From positions 1,302,001 to 1,366,000 of the forward strand of contig OZ244046.1 of assembly GCA_965215055.1 (NCBI GenBank): DNA of 64,000 bases, in the 5' to 3' direction. How positions within the stretch are numbered: the stretch's first letter is position 1; each line of letters opens with the position of its first letter. The position numbers and the translations under genes are program-made. Below the pieces are notes generated by a model. The model had not been told where the DNA came from, ran no database searches, and saw nothing but the letters and a program-made list of their open reading frames with translations. This document shows positions 18,774 through 27,494 of the stretch, one piece after another. The DNA comes from G965215055 sp965215055. Its GTDB lineage: Bacteria > Pseudomonadota > Gammaproteobacteria > UBA4575.

Positions 18774-18791
18774 AAGTCATAAAATTGTAAT
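18774..18791 (+). promoter_or_regulatory. Putative Pho box for pstS
   Basis: AAGTCAT-AAAA-TTGTAAT, a 7-4-7 direct repeat about 85 bp before pstS. A possible -10 (TAATAG) starts at 18810. AAGTCATAAA also recurs near 18835, so additional half-sites may exist. Confidence 0.6.
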
Positions 18792-18874
18792 AATTCGCCC
18801 ATACCCCTGTAATAGTCTGTTTTCAGAATCCCGCAAAGTCATAAATACCAAATCATAACTTCAGGAGTTATTAC

Positions 18875-19858
18875 ATGTACGCATTGATCAACAGGTGCAG
18901 CGCGCTGCTTGCTGCATTGCTTATATCGCTTGCCTCCTCCCTGTCAGCGGAGGTCAAAGTTGATGCTGATCTTGGCAAATATGCCGCTACCAGTGGCGTA
19001 TCTGGAAATTTGTCCAGCGTCGGTTCGGACACGCTGGCAAATTTGATGACCCTTTGGGCGGAAGAATACAAGCGCTTTTATCCGAACGTAAACATTCAGG
19101 TCCAGGCGGCAGGTTCTTCTACTGCACCGCCTGGGTTGACGGAAGGAACGTCCAATCTCGGTCCGATGAGTCGCAAGATGAAAGATAAAGAACTTGCGGC
19201 ATTCGAGAAAAGATTTGGCTACAAGCCAACTCCAATTCCAGTCGCAATAGATGCCCTGGCCGTGTACGTGCACAAGGACAACCCGATCAAGGGTATGTCT
19301 ATCGCGCAGGTCGACGCGGTATTTTCCAGCACCCGCAAATGTGGTGGTAGCAAGGATGTCACCACCTGGGGTGATCTTGGTTTGAAAGGCGACTGGGCAA
19401 AGCGCGATATTCAGTTGTTTGGTCGCAACTCGGTATCAGGAACGTACGGTTACTTCAAAAAGAAGGCACTGTGCAAAGGCGACTACAAGTCAACCGTGAA
19501 TGAACAACCCGGTTCGGCGTCCGTAGTCCAGTCCGTTTCCAGTTCTCTAAATGGTATCGGTTATTCTGGTATTGGGTACAAAACCTCGGGTGTCCGGGCA
19601 GTACCGCTGTCAAAAACGGCCGAGCCGGATAAGATTGAAGCTACACCTGAGACCGCAATCTCGGGCAAGTACCCGCTGGCGCGATTTTTATACGTCTATG
19701 TAAACAAGGCACCGGGCAGGCCCTTGCCGCCATTAGAGAGTGAATTCGTTAAAATGGTGTTGTCTACGCAAGGTCAAAAAGTAGTAGTTAAGGACGGCTA
19801 TATCCCGTTACCTGCAAAGGTGGCAAAAAAGGCATTGATGTCAATTGATGCAAAATAG
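18875..19858 (+). CDS. pstS: Phosphate ABC transporter substrate-binding protein
   Basis: Periplasmic phosphate-binding protein, 327 residues, with a signal peptide (LLAALLISLASSLSAEV). VSGNLSSVGSDTLANLM and QAAGSSTAPPGLTEGTSNLGPMSR form the phosphate-binding loops, and GRNSVSGTYGYFKK is a further family motif. AGGAG lies upstream of ATG. First gene of pstSCAB-phoU. Confidence 0.95.
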   Translation: MYALINRCSALLAALLISLASSLSAEVKVDADLGKYAATSGVSGNLSSVGSDTLANLMTLWAEEYKRFYPNVNIQVQAAGSSTAPPGLTEGTSNLGPMSRKMKDKELAAFEKRFGYKPTPIPVAIDALAVYVHKDNPIKGMSIAQVDAVFSSTRKCGGSKDVTTWGDLGLKGDWAKRDIQLFGRNSVSGTYGYFKKKALCKGDYKSTVNEQPGSASVVQSVSSSLNGIGYSGIGYKTSGVRAVPLSKTAEPDKIEATPETAISGKYPLARFLYVYVNKAPGRPLPPLESEFVKMVLSTQGQKVVVKDGYIPLPAKVAKKALMSIDAK

Positions 19859-19959
19859 CACTGAATGCCTGAAATAAATTCGGGTAGAACGAACCAGGCC
19901 AGGTTTGTTTCGCAAACCCGGTCCCTGGACAAAGGGCTGGAAAAAAGAGCCCCCCTGCG

Positions 19960-19989
19960 ACAGAGACCCTGTATCTACAGGGTCTCTGT
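19960..19989 (+). terminator. Strong hairpin between pstS and pstC
   Basis: Arms at 19960-19973 and 19976-19989 are perfect 14-bp complements (core AGAGACCCTGTA). A TTCTAATATACTT stretch follows but no long U run. It likely attenuates read-through or protects the pstS 3' end, giving more PstS than permease. Transcript behaviour is inferred. Confidence 0.65.
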
Positions 19990-20049
19990 TCTAATATACT
20001 TGGATTACTTTTGTATCTGCTAACATAAAAAATAAAAGAATAAAGAAAC

Positions 20050-22329
20050 ATGTCGGTAGAATCAGGTCATTCCCAGCTCACCATTCCAAAGCCGCTTTTT
20101 TTTGATCAGGCACTTTGGCGCAGACGTTCAATAAGAGATTTTTTAGCACGCTACCTGGTTGGTGCCGGCGGCATTGCCGTGATCGGTTCGATTATTCTGA
20201 TTTTTCTTTTCTTGTTCATGGTGGTGTTCCCGTTGTTCAAGGGGGCGGAGTTGCATCGAATTACCAGTTACTCCCTGGACGATGCCAATACCGACGACAC
20301 GTTACTTTATTCCATAGAAGAACAGGCCGAAATAGCCATGCGGCTGGGCAGCAGCGGTGTCGCACGTTTCTTTGATGTCGATAGCGGTAGAACGATAGAA
20401 AGTAGTTCTATCCTGGCTGAAAGCAGCGCCCGCGTGAGCAGTTGGGCACACGTCAATGAGGAAAGGAGTTTTATCGGGCTGGGGTTGGATAGCGGGCGGG
20501 TACTGATTTTTGGTCACGAATATTCGCTACGCTATCACGACGACCAGCGCACGATTGTTCCACGCATAGTCTATCCCTACGGTGAAAACGCGATTGACCT
20601 CGGTATTGGCAAGCAGGAGATACTCAACTTGGCTGCCGGAGAAAACGAGGACGGAATGACGTTTTTCGTGCATACCGAAAACGGCTCCAGGTTGATTAAT
20701 TTTGAAAAAGAATCTTCATTTCTGGATGAAGATGAGGTTTCTCTTGAACTGACCAGTCGGGTGCAATTACCGTATGTTGACAGCCCGGTCAAGGCACTGC
20801 TTTCTCCTCAGCGTGAGTGGCTGTATATTCTGAACAGGGAAGGCGTAATCTCTTTTTACGATATACGCAACAAAGAAAGACCAGTTCGCGTCGAAGACGT
20901 CATCGTGCTGGATAACGGCAATCTTCCGGGTGCATTCGAGTTTTTGGTTGGCGGTATTTCGCTGCTGCTGGCTGACGATCATGGCGATATTCACCAGTTA
21001 TTCCTGGTGCGTGACGGCAATGGCGCACGGCACTTGCAAAAAATCAGGGGTTTTAATGGCGGTGGTGCTGAAATTTCCGGTGTTATTACCGAAAAACTGC
21101 GTAAGGGATTTCTTACCGTCGACGTTGATGGCAACGTATCCATTTTTCATACTACCGCTTCAAGACATCTGCTGACCGAAAACATTGCGGCGAATCCGCT
21201 TGCCCACCTGGGTATAGCACCGCGGAGTGACAAGCTCATTGCCGAAGATACAACCGGTCGCGTCCATATTTGGCGGTTGGACAGCGAACATCCTGAAGTT
21301 TCATGGAGTTCGATCTGGGGCAAGGTTTGGTACGAAAGCTATCCCGAGCCGGACTACATCTGGCAGTCTTCGTCGGCCTCCAGTGACTTTGAGCCGAAAT
21401 TCAGTCTTACTCCGCTGACTTTTGGTACCTTCAAGGCCGCATTTTACGCCATGTTGTTGGCGATGCCGTTAGCGATTGCAGGTGCGATTTTTACCGCCTA
21501 CTTCATGGCGCCAAAAATGCGCGGGGTGGTAAAACCTTCGATTGAAATCATGGAAGCATTACCGACGGTAATTTTGGGATTTCTGGCTGGGCTTTGGCTG
21601 GCACCTTTTGTAGAGGCTCATCTGCCTGGCATCTTTACCTCCCTGCTGGCGATTCCGCTTGGCATGTTTATCGCCAGTTTCGCTTGGTGGCACGTCCCTG
21701 AACGCGTAAAGGTACAGGTCCCTGAAGGGTGGCAGGCTGCACTGCTGGTGCCAATAGTAATCATCTGTGGATGGCTTGCGCTGGCGTTAAGTCCATGGAT
21801 GGAAGCCGTATTTTTTGGCGGCAACATGCGTTTGTGGCTGACTGATTCGATGGGTATCGGCTATGACCAGAGAAACTCCATTATTATCGGAATCGCAATG
21901 GGGTTTGCCGTTATTCCGACCATTTTTTCGATTACCGAAGACGCGATTTTCAGCGTACCCAAACATTTGAGTTCTGGCTCATTGGCACTGGGTGCGACGC
22001 CCTGGCAGACCATGGTGCGCGTTGTGCTGCCTTCGGCGAGTCCGGGAATTTTTTCTGCCACCATGATTGGTCTGGGGCGTGCCGTCGGCGAGACCATGAT
22101 CGTACTGATGGCTACCGGTAATACACCGGTGATGGATTTCAGTATCTTCGAAGGGATGCGCACGCTTTCTGCCAACGTCGCGGTGGAACTTCCCGAATCC
22201 GAGGTGGACAGCACCCATTTCAGGATTTTATTCCTGGCCGCCCTGGTGTTGTTCATTTTTACCTTTTTCTTCAACACTGCTGCGGAATTGGTGCGGCAAA
22301 GGTTGCGTGAAAAGTACAGCACGCTTTGA
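20050..22329 (+). CDS. pstC: Phosphate ABC transporter permease PstC, with large periplasmic insertion
   Basis: Inner-membrane permease of 759 residues, about twice E. coli PstC. One membrane helix near residues 37-60 is followed by a soluble region of about 380 residues with propeller-like segments (SPQREWLYILNREGVISFYD, HLGIAPRSDKLIAEDTTGRV). The conserved permease domain comes last (GAIFTAYFMAPKMRG, EALPTVILGF, GATPWQTMVRVVLPSASPGI, GRAVGETMIVLMATGN). Long forms like this are known in other Gammaproteobacteria. Confidence 0.92.
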   Translation: MSVESGHSQLTIPKPLFFDQALWRRRSIRDFLARYLVGAGGIAVIGSIILIFLFLFMVVFPLFKGAELHRITSYSLDDANTDDTLLYSIEEQAEIAMRLGSSGVARFFDVDSGRTIESSSILAESSARVSSWAHVNEERSFIGLGLDSGRVLIFGHEYSLRYHDDQRTIVPRIVYPYGENAIDLGIGKQEILNLAAGENEDGMTFFVHTENGSRLINFEKESSFLDEDEVSLELTSRVQLPYVDSPVKALLSPQREWLYILNREGVISFYDIRNKERPVRVEDVIVLDNGNLPGAFEFLVGGISLLLADDHGDIHQLFLVRDGNGARHLQKIRGFNGGGAEISGVITEKLRKGFLTVDVDGNVSIFHTTASRHLLTENIAANPLAHLGIAPRSDKLIAEDTTGRVHIWRLDSEHPEVSWSSIWGKVWYESYPEPDYIWQSSSASSDFEPKFSLTPLTFGTFKAAFYAMLLAMPLAIAGAIFTAYFMAPKMRGVVKPSIEIMEALPTVILGFLAGLWLAPFVEAHLPGIFTSLLAIPLGMFIASFAWWHVPERVKVQVPEGWQAALLVPIVIICGWLALALSPWMEAVFFGGNMRLWLTDSMGIGYDQRNSIIIGIAMGFAVIPTIFSITEDAIFSVPKHLSSGSLALGATPWQTMVRVVLPSASPGIFSATMIGLGRAVGETMIVLMATGNTPVMDFSIFEGMRTLSANVAVELPESEVDSTHFRILFLAALVLFIFTFFFNTAAELVRQRLREKYSTL

Positions 22330-22345
22330 AACGCTGATGTAAGAA

Positions 22346-24025
22346 ATGCGAACCCGGACCAACAATTTCAAATCGTTCATGTCTTCTGGCCAGCCCTGGG
22401 TGTGGCTGAATGCGGGTGCGGTGGCAATGAGCATGATCATGGTCTTTGGACTGTTGCTGTTTATCGCCTCCCGTGGCCTGGGACATTTTTGGCCCAAGAC
22501 GGTGTACGACATTGAATATGACAATGGCTCCGAAGTTATTAGGGTTATTGGAGAGCGCGTCGAGACCGAGGAGGTTCCAAGACAACGGATTATTGAATCG
22601 GGAATCAAGGTCAAAGGCGACCAGAACCGTATTGAACGCAGTTTGATCAAGGTGGGAAACCGCGAGGTGCTGGGTGTGGATTTTATGCTCACCATCGTGC
22701 CCAACGAGTTGAGTGTGACCAAGCCTATCGAGATGTTTGTTCTGGAACGCACGCAGTGGGGCAATTCTTACGGCTATCTGAAGGCAATCAAGGATAGCGG
22801 TGAATCCCTGCGAGTCAGTGGCAACGAGGCCATGCAGGTGGAACTGGATATGCGCCTGCAGCATGCACTGGAGCTTAGAGAGAGGATTAGGCATATCGAG
22901 AAATCTGAAATTGGCGCAATCAACTTTCAGCTTGAAAAGCTGAGACTGAAAAAACGGGGTTTGGAATTAAAAGGTGTCACCGACCCCAAATACTTTGACG
23001 AAATTACTGTCGCGCAGAATAAACACAATGCCGAATATGAGGAACTCAAAAAGGAACTCGACACCCTCTACAGACAAATCTCGCGTGACAGTATCGTATT
23101 GGAAACGATGACGGGAGAAAAAGTCGAAATCAAACTTGCCAACGTGGTCAAGGCGTATCAGCCCAATGCGATGGGCCTGGTTGAAAAAATCATTTTTTAC
23201 ATAAAGACATTTTGGGGATTTATTACCGATGATCCGCGTGAAGCGAATACCGAAGGCGGAATTTTCCCGGCAATTTTCGGCACGGTCACTATGGTAATGT
23301 TGATGTCCATCATCGTTGCGCCTTTTGGTGTCATTGCGGCGATCTACCTGAGAGAGTATGCCCGCCAGGGCTTCATCACGCGTTTGGTGAGGATATCGGT
23401 AAATAACCTGGCGGGCGTGCCTTCTATTGTCTACGGAGTATTCGGTTTGGGATTTTTCGTGTACGTGGTGGGTGGTACCATTGACGAGCTTTTTTACCCT
23501 GAGGCCTTGCCGGCACCTACTTTTGGCTCAGGCGGTGTACTGTGGGCGTCATTGACCCTGGCGTTATTGACGGTTCCCGTTGTGATCGTTGCCACTGAAG
23601 AAGGTTTATCCCGAATTCCGCGAACAATCAGGGAAGGCTCGTTGGCACTGGGGGCAACCAAGGCGGAAACCTTGTGGCGCACAGTGTTGCCCATGGCCAG
23701 TCCGGCGATGATGACCGGGCTGATATTGGCAATTGCCCGTGCGGCGGGCGAGGTCGCACCTCTTATGCTGGTGGGTGCCGTAAAGCTGGCACCTTCCTTA
23801 CCGATTGATGCAAATGCCCCGTTTGTTCATCTTGAGCGTAAATTCATGCACTTGGGATTTCATATTTACGACGTAGGCTTTCAAAGCCCCAACGTGGAGG
23901 CAGCCCGTCCACTGGTGTATGCAACCGCCTTGATACTGGTAGTGGTTATCGTAATACTGAATCTTTCTGCAATATACATACGCAACCACTTACGGGAGAA
24001 ATACAGAAGTCTCGAACAACACTAA
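22346..24025 (+). CDS. pstA: Phosphate ABC transporter permease PstA, long form
   Basis: Permease partner of PstC, 559 residues. The N-terminal helix is followed by a soluble stretch that includes a coiled-coil-prone region (ELRERIRHIEKSEIGA...EYEELKKELDTLYRQI, about 170-250). The permease domain has NLAGVPSIVYGVFGLGFF, ALGATKAETLWRTVLPMASP and ARAAGEVAPLMLVGA. Starts 16 bp after pstC. Confidence 0.93.
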   Translation: MRTRTNNFKSFMSSGQPWVWLNAGAVAMSMIMVFGLLLFIASRGLGHFWPKTVYDIEYDNGSEVIRVIGERVETEEVPRQRIIESGIKVKGDQNRIERSLIKVGNREVLGVDFMLTIVPNELSVTKPIEMFVLERTQWGNSYGYLKAIKDSGESLRVSGNEAMQVELDMRLQHALELRERIRHIEKSEIGAINFQLEKLRLKKRGLELKGVTDPKYFDEITVAQNKHNAEYEELKKELDTLYRQISRDSIVLETMTGEKVEIKLANVVKAYQPNAMGLVEKIIFYIKTFWGFITDDPREANTEGGIFPAIFGTVTMVMLMSIIVAPFGVIAAIYLREYARQGFITRLVRISVNNLAGVPSIVYGVFGLGFFVYVVGGTIDELFYPEALPAPTFGSGGVLWASLTLALLTVPVVIVATEEGLSRIPRTIREGSLALGATKAETLWRTVLPMASPAMMTGLILAIARAAGEVAPLMLVGAVKLAPSLPIDANAPFVHLERKFMHLGFHIYDVGFQSPNVEAARPLVYATALILVVVIVILNLSAIYIRNHLREKYRSLEQH

Positions 24026-24085
24026 ACTTTGCAAGCTTTAATTGCCGCAAAGTACAATCGTGCAAGGTTGGGAGGACTAAGGAAA

Positions 24086-24910
24086 ATGACTATGGCAGCT
24101 CCACAGATATCACAGGAAGTGCTTCTCAATAAGGGGAGCCCAGAACTTGAAGAAGAAAAGGCTTGTTTTGAGTGCCAGGATTTTAATCTCTATTACGGTA
24201 CTGTGCACTCCCTGAAAAACATTGGTCTAACCGTCCCCGAAAAAAGAGTAACCGCGTTCATCGGTCCCAGTGGTTGTGGCAAGTCCACGCTACTGCGTTG
24301 TATGAACCGCATGAATGACTTGATAGATATCGTGCGTATAGAGGGCCAAATGCTGTTAAATGGTGATGACATTTATAAAAAATCGGTGAATGTTGCGGAG
24401 CTTCGTCGTAAAGTTGGGATGGTATTCCAAAAGCCCAACCCTTTTCCCAAAACCGTATATGAGAATGTTGCTTACGGGTTGCGGCTGCAAGGCATAAACA
24501 AAAAACGTGTGTTGGACGAGCGCGTCGAGTGGGCGTTAAAGGGTGCTGCATTATGGGATGAAGTGAAAGATCGCTTGCAGGATAATGCGCTGGGGTTGTC
24601 CGGCGGGCAGCAACAGCGGTTGGTGATTGCGCGCTCGATTGCAATTCAGCCTGAAGTAATTTTACTGGATGAGCCGGCTTCGGCCTTGGACCCGATTTCC
24701 ACGTTGAAAATTGAAGAGCTTATCATTCAATTAAAGCAAGACTATACCGTGGTAATTGTCACGCACAACATGCAGCAAGCTGCACGTGTTTCCGATTACA
24801 CAGCGTTTTTGTATCTGGGAGAACTGATTGAATTTGGCGCAACGGATAAGCTGTTTACCAACCCTGTGGAAAAGAAGACGGAAGACTATATTACCGGTCG
24901 ATATGGATAA
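24086..24910 (+). CDS. pstB: Phosphate ABC transporter ATP-binding protein
   Basis: ATPase of the Pst importer, about 274 residues. Walker A GPSGCGKSTLLRCMNRMND, Q loop KVGMVFQKPNPFP, signature LSGGQQQRLVIARS and Walker B VILLDEPASALDP. I chose ATG 24086, preceded by GGAGGACTAAGGA; an upstream in-frame start at 24029 would almost abut pstA. Confidence 0.95.
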   Translation: MTMAAPQISQEVLLNKGSPELEEEKACFECQDFNLYYGTVHSLKNIGLTVPEKRVTAFIGPSGCGKSTLLRCMNRMNDLIDIVRIEGQMLLNGDDIYKKSVNVAELRRKVGMVFQKPNPFPKTVYENVAYGLRLQGINKKRVLDERVEWALKGAALWDEVKDRLQDNALGLSGGQQQRLVIARSIAIQPEVILLDEPASALDPISTLKIEELIIQLKQDYTVVIVTHNMQQAARVSDYTAFLYLGELIEFGATDKLFTNPVEKKTEDYITGRYG

Positions 24911-24941
24911 TTGGTCAACTAAATATCAATTGAGGTGACAG

Positions 24942-25667
24942 ATGGTATTTCAGGACATCGGGCAGCATATTTCGCATCAGTTTGACGAAGATCTGGAGTC
25001 GCTGCGCAGTAAAGTGCTCAACATGGGCGGCATGGTGGAGAAGCAGGTTGAAAATGCGCTTACGGCACTTACGCATTCCGACAGCAACCTTGCCGACGAT
25101 GTTGCTACCAGTGACTACAAGATCAACTCCATGGAAGTAGCCATCGATGAAGAATGCACGCAGATTATTGCACGTCGCCAACCTGCGGCAAGCGACCTTC
25201 GCTTTGTGGTGACTATGCTTAAAACGATCACCGACCTGGAAAGGATCGGCGATGAAGCGGAGAAAATCGGTCGCCATGCCGTCAAACTCGCTACCGTTGA
25301 ACGCACGCCAACCTATTTCTCGGAAATAAGACACCTGGGGGGACAGGTTCGCAAAATGCTGCACGATTGCCTGGATGCATTTGCGCGTATGGACGCCGAT
25401 AACGCGCTTAAGATTGCTCAGGGAGACAGGGATATCAATGACGAATACGACGCACTGATGCGCCAGCTTATTACGCACATGATGGAAGATCCGCATGCCA
25501 TCAAACGTTCACTCAGAGTGATGTGGTGCGCGCGTGCACTGGAACGTATCGGAGACCATGCAAAGAATATCTGCGAGTATGTTATCTACACCGTTGCTGG
25601 CAAAGACATTCGCCATACAACCTTTGACCAGGTGAAAAGCGAACTCGTCGATACGAACAGCGGATAA
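24942..25667 (+). CDS. phoU: Phosphate signalling protein PhoU
   Basis: All-helical protein, 241 residues, two PhoU repeats with ERIGDEAEKIGRHA near residue 88 and ERIGDHAKNICEYVIY near residue 203, the metal-binding E/DxxxD type motifs. Links Pst transport state to PhoR and prevents unregulated Pst activity. GAGGTGAC lies upstream of ATG. Last gene of the pst operon. Confidence 0.95.
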   Translation: MVFQDIGQHISHQFDEDLESLRSKVLNMGGMVEKQVENALTALTHSDSNLADDVATSDYKINSMEVAIDEECTQIIARRQPAASDLRFVVTMLKTITDLERIGDEAEKIGRHAVKLATVERTPTYFSEIRHLGGQVRKMLHDCLDAFARMDADNALKIAQGDRDINDEYDALMRQLITHMMEDPHAIKRSLRVMWCARALERIGDHAKNICEYVIYTVAGKDIRHTTFDQVKSELVDTNSG

Positions 25668-26041
25668 GCCGGAATTATAGATACACTACCGGTTTTTTAC
25701 CTTCCTGACCCGAGTATATAGAAAATTTTGGTTTGCAATTGCATCTACTGAGAGAGGCAGTGATTACCACTGCAAACATGTAGTTTTATTGTATTTTGTA
25801 GGTAATGTACTATCCTTGGTGTCGATGGATTCACAATTAAAAGTCAGACAATCCGCCCATCGCTTGCTTTTAGAACAGCCTACCATTCTTACAAAGAGCG
25901 AGGTTCGGATAAAACCCCTGGTAAGGGTTGGCAGCCTTTCCCTAGGTGAGGGGTAATTGCGGCGAGTCGATATTCCTGCATCTACTTGCAGAGCGTGGTT
26001 TGTAATTCGCTCCGAAAAGCACCTGTCACAATCTACTGCAT
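25668..26041 (+). other. 374-bp intergenic region with a possible structured RNA before gmk
   Basis: No gene seen. Around 25905-26013, GAGCGA and TCGCTC could close a multiloop containing ACCC-ctggtaa-GGGT, CCCT-aggtg-AGGG and CTGCA-tctact-TGCAG hairpins. This might be a gmk leader or an independent small RNA. It does not match any riboswitch core I recognise, and each helix is short. Confidence 0.3.
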
Positions 26042-26674
26042 ATGAATAAAACCGGGCGGCTGTTCATACTTTCCGCTCCCTCCGGTGCGGGCAAGACAAG
26101 TCTGGTGCAAGCACTCATAGAACAAGAATCTGATGTGGTGGCGTCTATCTCACACACTACGCGACCGATGCGTGCTGATGAAGTGGATGGTAAGGACTAT
26201 TTTTTTATCACGGTTGAAGCGTTTACCGAGATGATACAACGGGATGATTTCCTGGAATATGCAAAAGTTTTTGGTAATTTTTATGGTACCTCACGGCTAT
26301 CGGTGCAGTCACTGCTTAACCAAGGCTTGAAGATCATTCTGGAAATTGACTGGCAGGGTGCTGCGCAAGTACGTTGCCGTACCAAGGACAGCGTCTCGAT
26401 CTTTATCTTGCCACCTTCCAGGGCGGAGTTGGAAAATCGTTTGCGCAACCGGGGGCAGGACAGTGATGAAGTTATTGCCGAGAGAATGCACGACGCGAAG
26501 AGTGAAATCAGCCATTACGAAGAATTTGATCACGTAATTTTGAATGATGACTTTGATAGCGCTCTACAGGAATTAACCATGCTTTTCCGTGACCCGGAAG
26601 GATACAGGTCGCTCGACGAAGAAAAACTGCAATCCCTGACAACAGAGTTGCTGTCACAGGATTTTTTCAAATAA
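26042..26674 (+). CDS. gmk: Guanylate kinase
   Basis: Converts GMP to GDP using ATP. The 210-residue protein shows the P-loop LSAPSGAGKTSLVQ, SHTTRPMRADEVDGKDYFF for GMP binding and LEIDWQGAAQVR. Length is typical. Upstream of rpoZ and spoT, the usual gammaproteobacterial order. Confidence 0.96.
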   Translation: MNKTGRLFILSAPSGAGKTSLVQALIEQESDVVASISHTTRPMRADEVDGKDYFFITVEAFTEMIQRDDFLEYAKVFGNFYGTSRLSVQSLLNQGLKIILEIDWQGAAQVRCRTKDSVSIFILPPSRAELENRLRNRGQDSDEVIAERMHDAKSEISHYEEFDHVILNDDFDSALQELTMLFRDPEGYRSLDEEKLQSLTTELLSQDFFK

Positions 26675-26825
26675 TGTACAGGAGTGAGAAGAGCCTGATA
26701 AGAAATGTGAAAAACGGTGGGGCAGTATCGCCAGTGCGCGCCAACGGCAAAGCTGGCAAAAATAGGCTGAATTCGTTACAATTACCCGCTCGAGTTAAGT
26801 ATTTATCAATGTTCAGGAGTATGAC

Positions 26826-27494
26826 ATGGCTCGTGTAACGGTAGAAGATTGCCTGGAGCATGTGGAGAATCGCTTCAAACTGGTGTTATTGGCAAGCAAG
26901 CGTGCACAGCAATTGTTGCTAGGTGCCGACCCGCTGGTGGAAAGGGAGAATGACAAACCAACGGTGTTGGCTTTGCGTGAAATCGAACAAGGCCTGGTAA
27001 CCGAAGAATCGATGCAGGCATCTTTGGCGGAAGCTGTTGAAGAACAAGCGGATTTTGATGCGGATGATTTTGCAGCTGCCCTGCATGCAGAGATCAGCCG
27101 TGAACTGAATCAGCGAGCTGAGCCGCAATCGATAACTCCTGCAACAATGGAACCTCAGGAAAATACATCTTCTGGACCCTCGTTCTCTGCCGTGCCTGAA
27201 CCTCGAAATCCCTTGTCTCCTCCTGCTGATACTGCCGACACCAATGAGCATTTGTCAGCGGAGGAATCGCACGAAGATGTCGTTTCAAGTATCAGTCTCA
27301 TTCCGGATTCTTCAGTTGAGGAAGAGAGCATCTCTCCAGATAGCGATGCCATTGTAGAGCCATCATCCGAAGAAAACATTCTTGCAGATGCCGGGTTTGC
27401 TTCAGAGATAGAAATACAGGAGGATGATTCTTTGGACATTGAGTTCACTTCCGCCACGGATATACAGGAAGATGACTCTTCACAGGGGCAATGA
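26826..27494 (+). CDS. rpoZ: RNA polymerase omega subunit with long acidic C-terminal extension
   Basis: Residues 1-~75 are a normal omega (MARVTVEDCLEHVENRFKL, LASKRAQQL, NDKPTVLALREIEQG). About 145 further residues follow, rich in Asp, Glu, Ser and Pro, with a short internal repeat (IQEDDSLDIEFTS then IQEDDS). E. coli omega has only 91 residues. No stop lies at the usual end, and the frame runs on to overlap spoT by ATGA, so the extension looks genuine. AGGAG precedes ATG. Confidence 0.9.
   Translation: MARVTVEDCLEHVENRFKLVLLASKRAQQLLLGADPLVERENDKPTVLALREIEQGLVTEESMQASLAEAVEEQADFDADDFAAALHAEISRELNQRAEPQSITPATMEPQENTSSGPSFSAVPEPRNPLSPPADTADTNEHLSAEESHEDVVSSISLIPDSSVEEESISPDSDAIVEPSSEENILADAGFASEIEIQEDDSLDIEFTSATDIQEDDSSQGQ

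Noticed and set aside
25668..26041. 6S RNA or known riboswitch before gmk
   Set aside because: Sequence and hairpin order do not match 6S, cobalamin, TPP, FMN or other cores that I can recognise.
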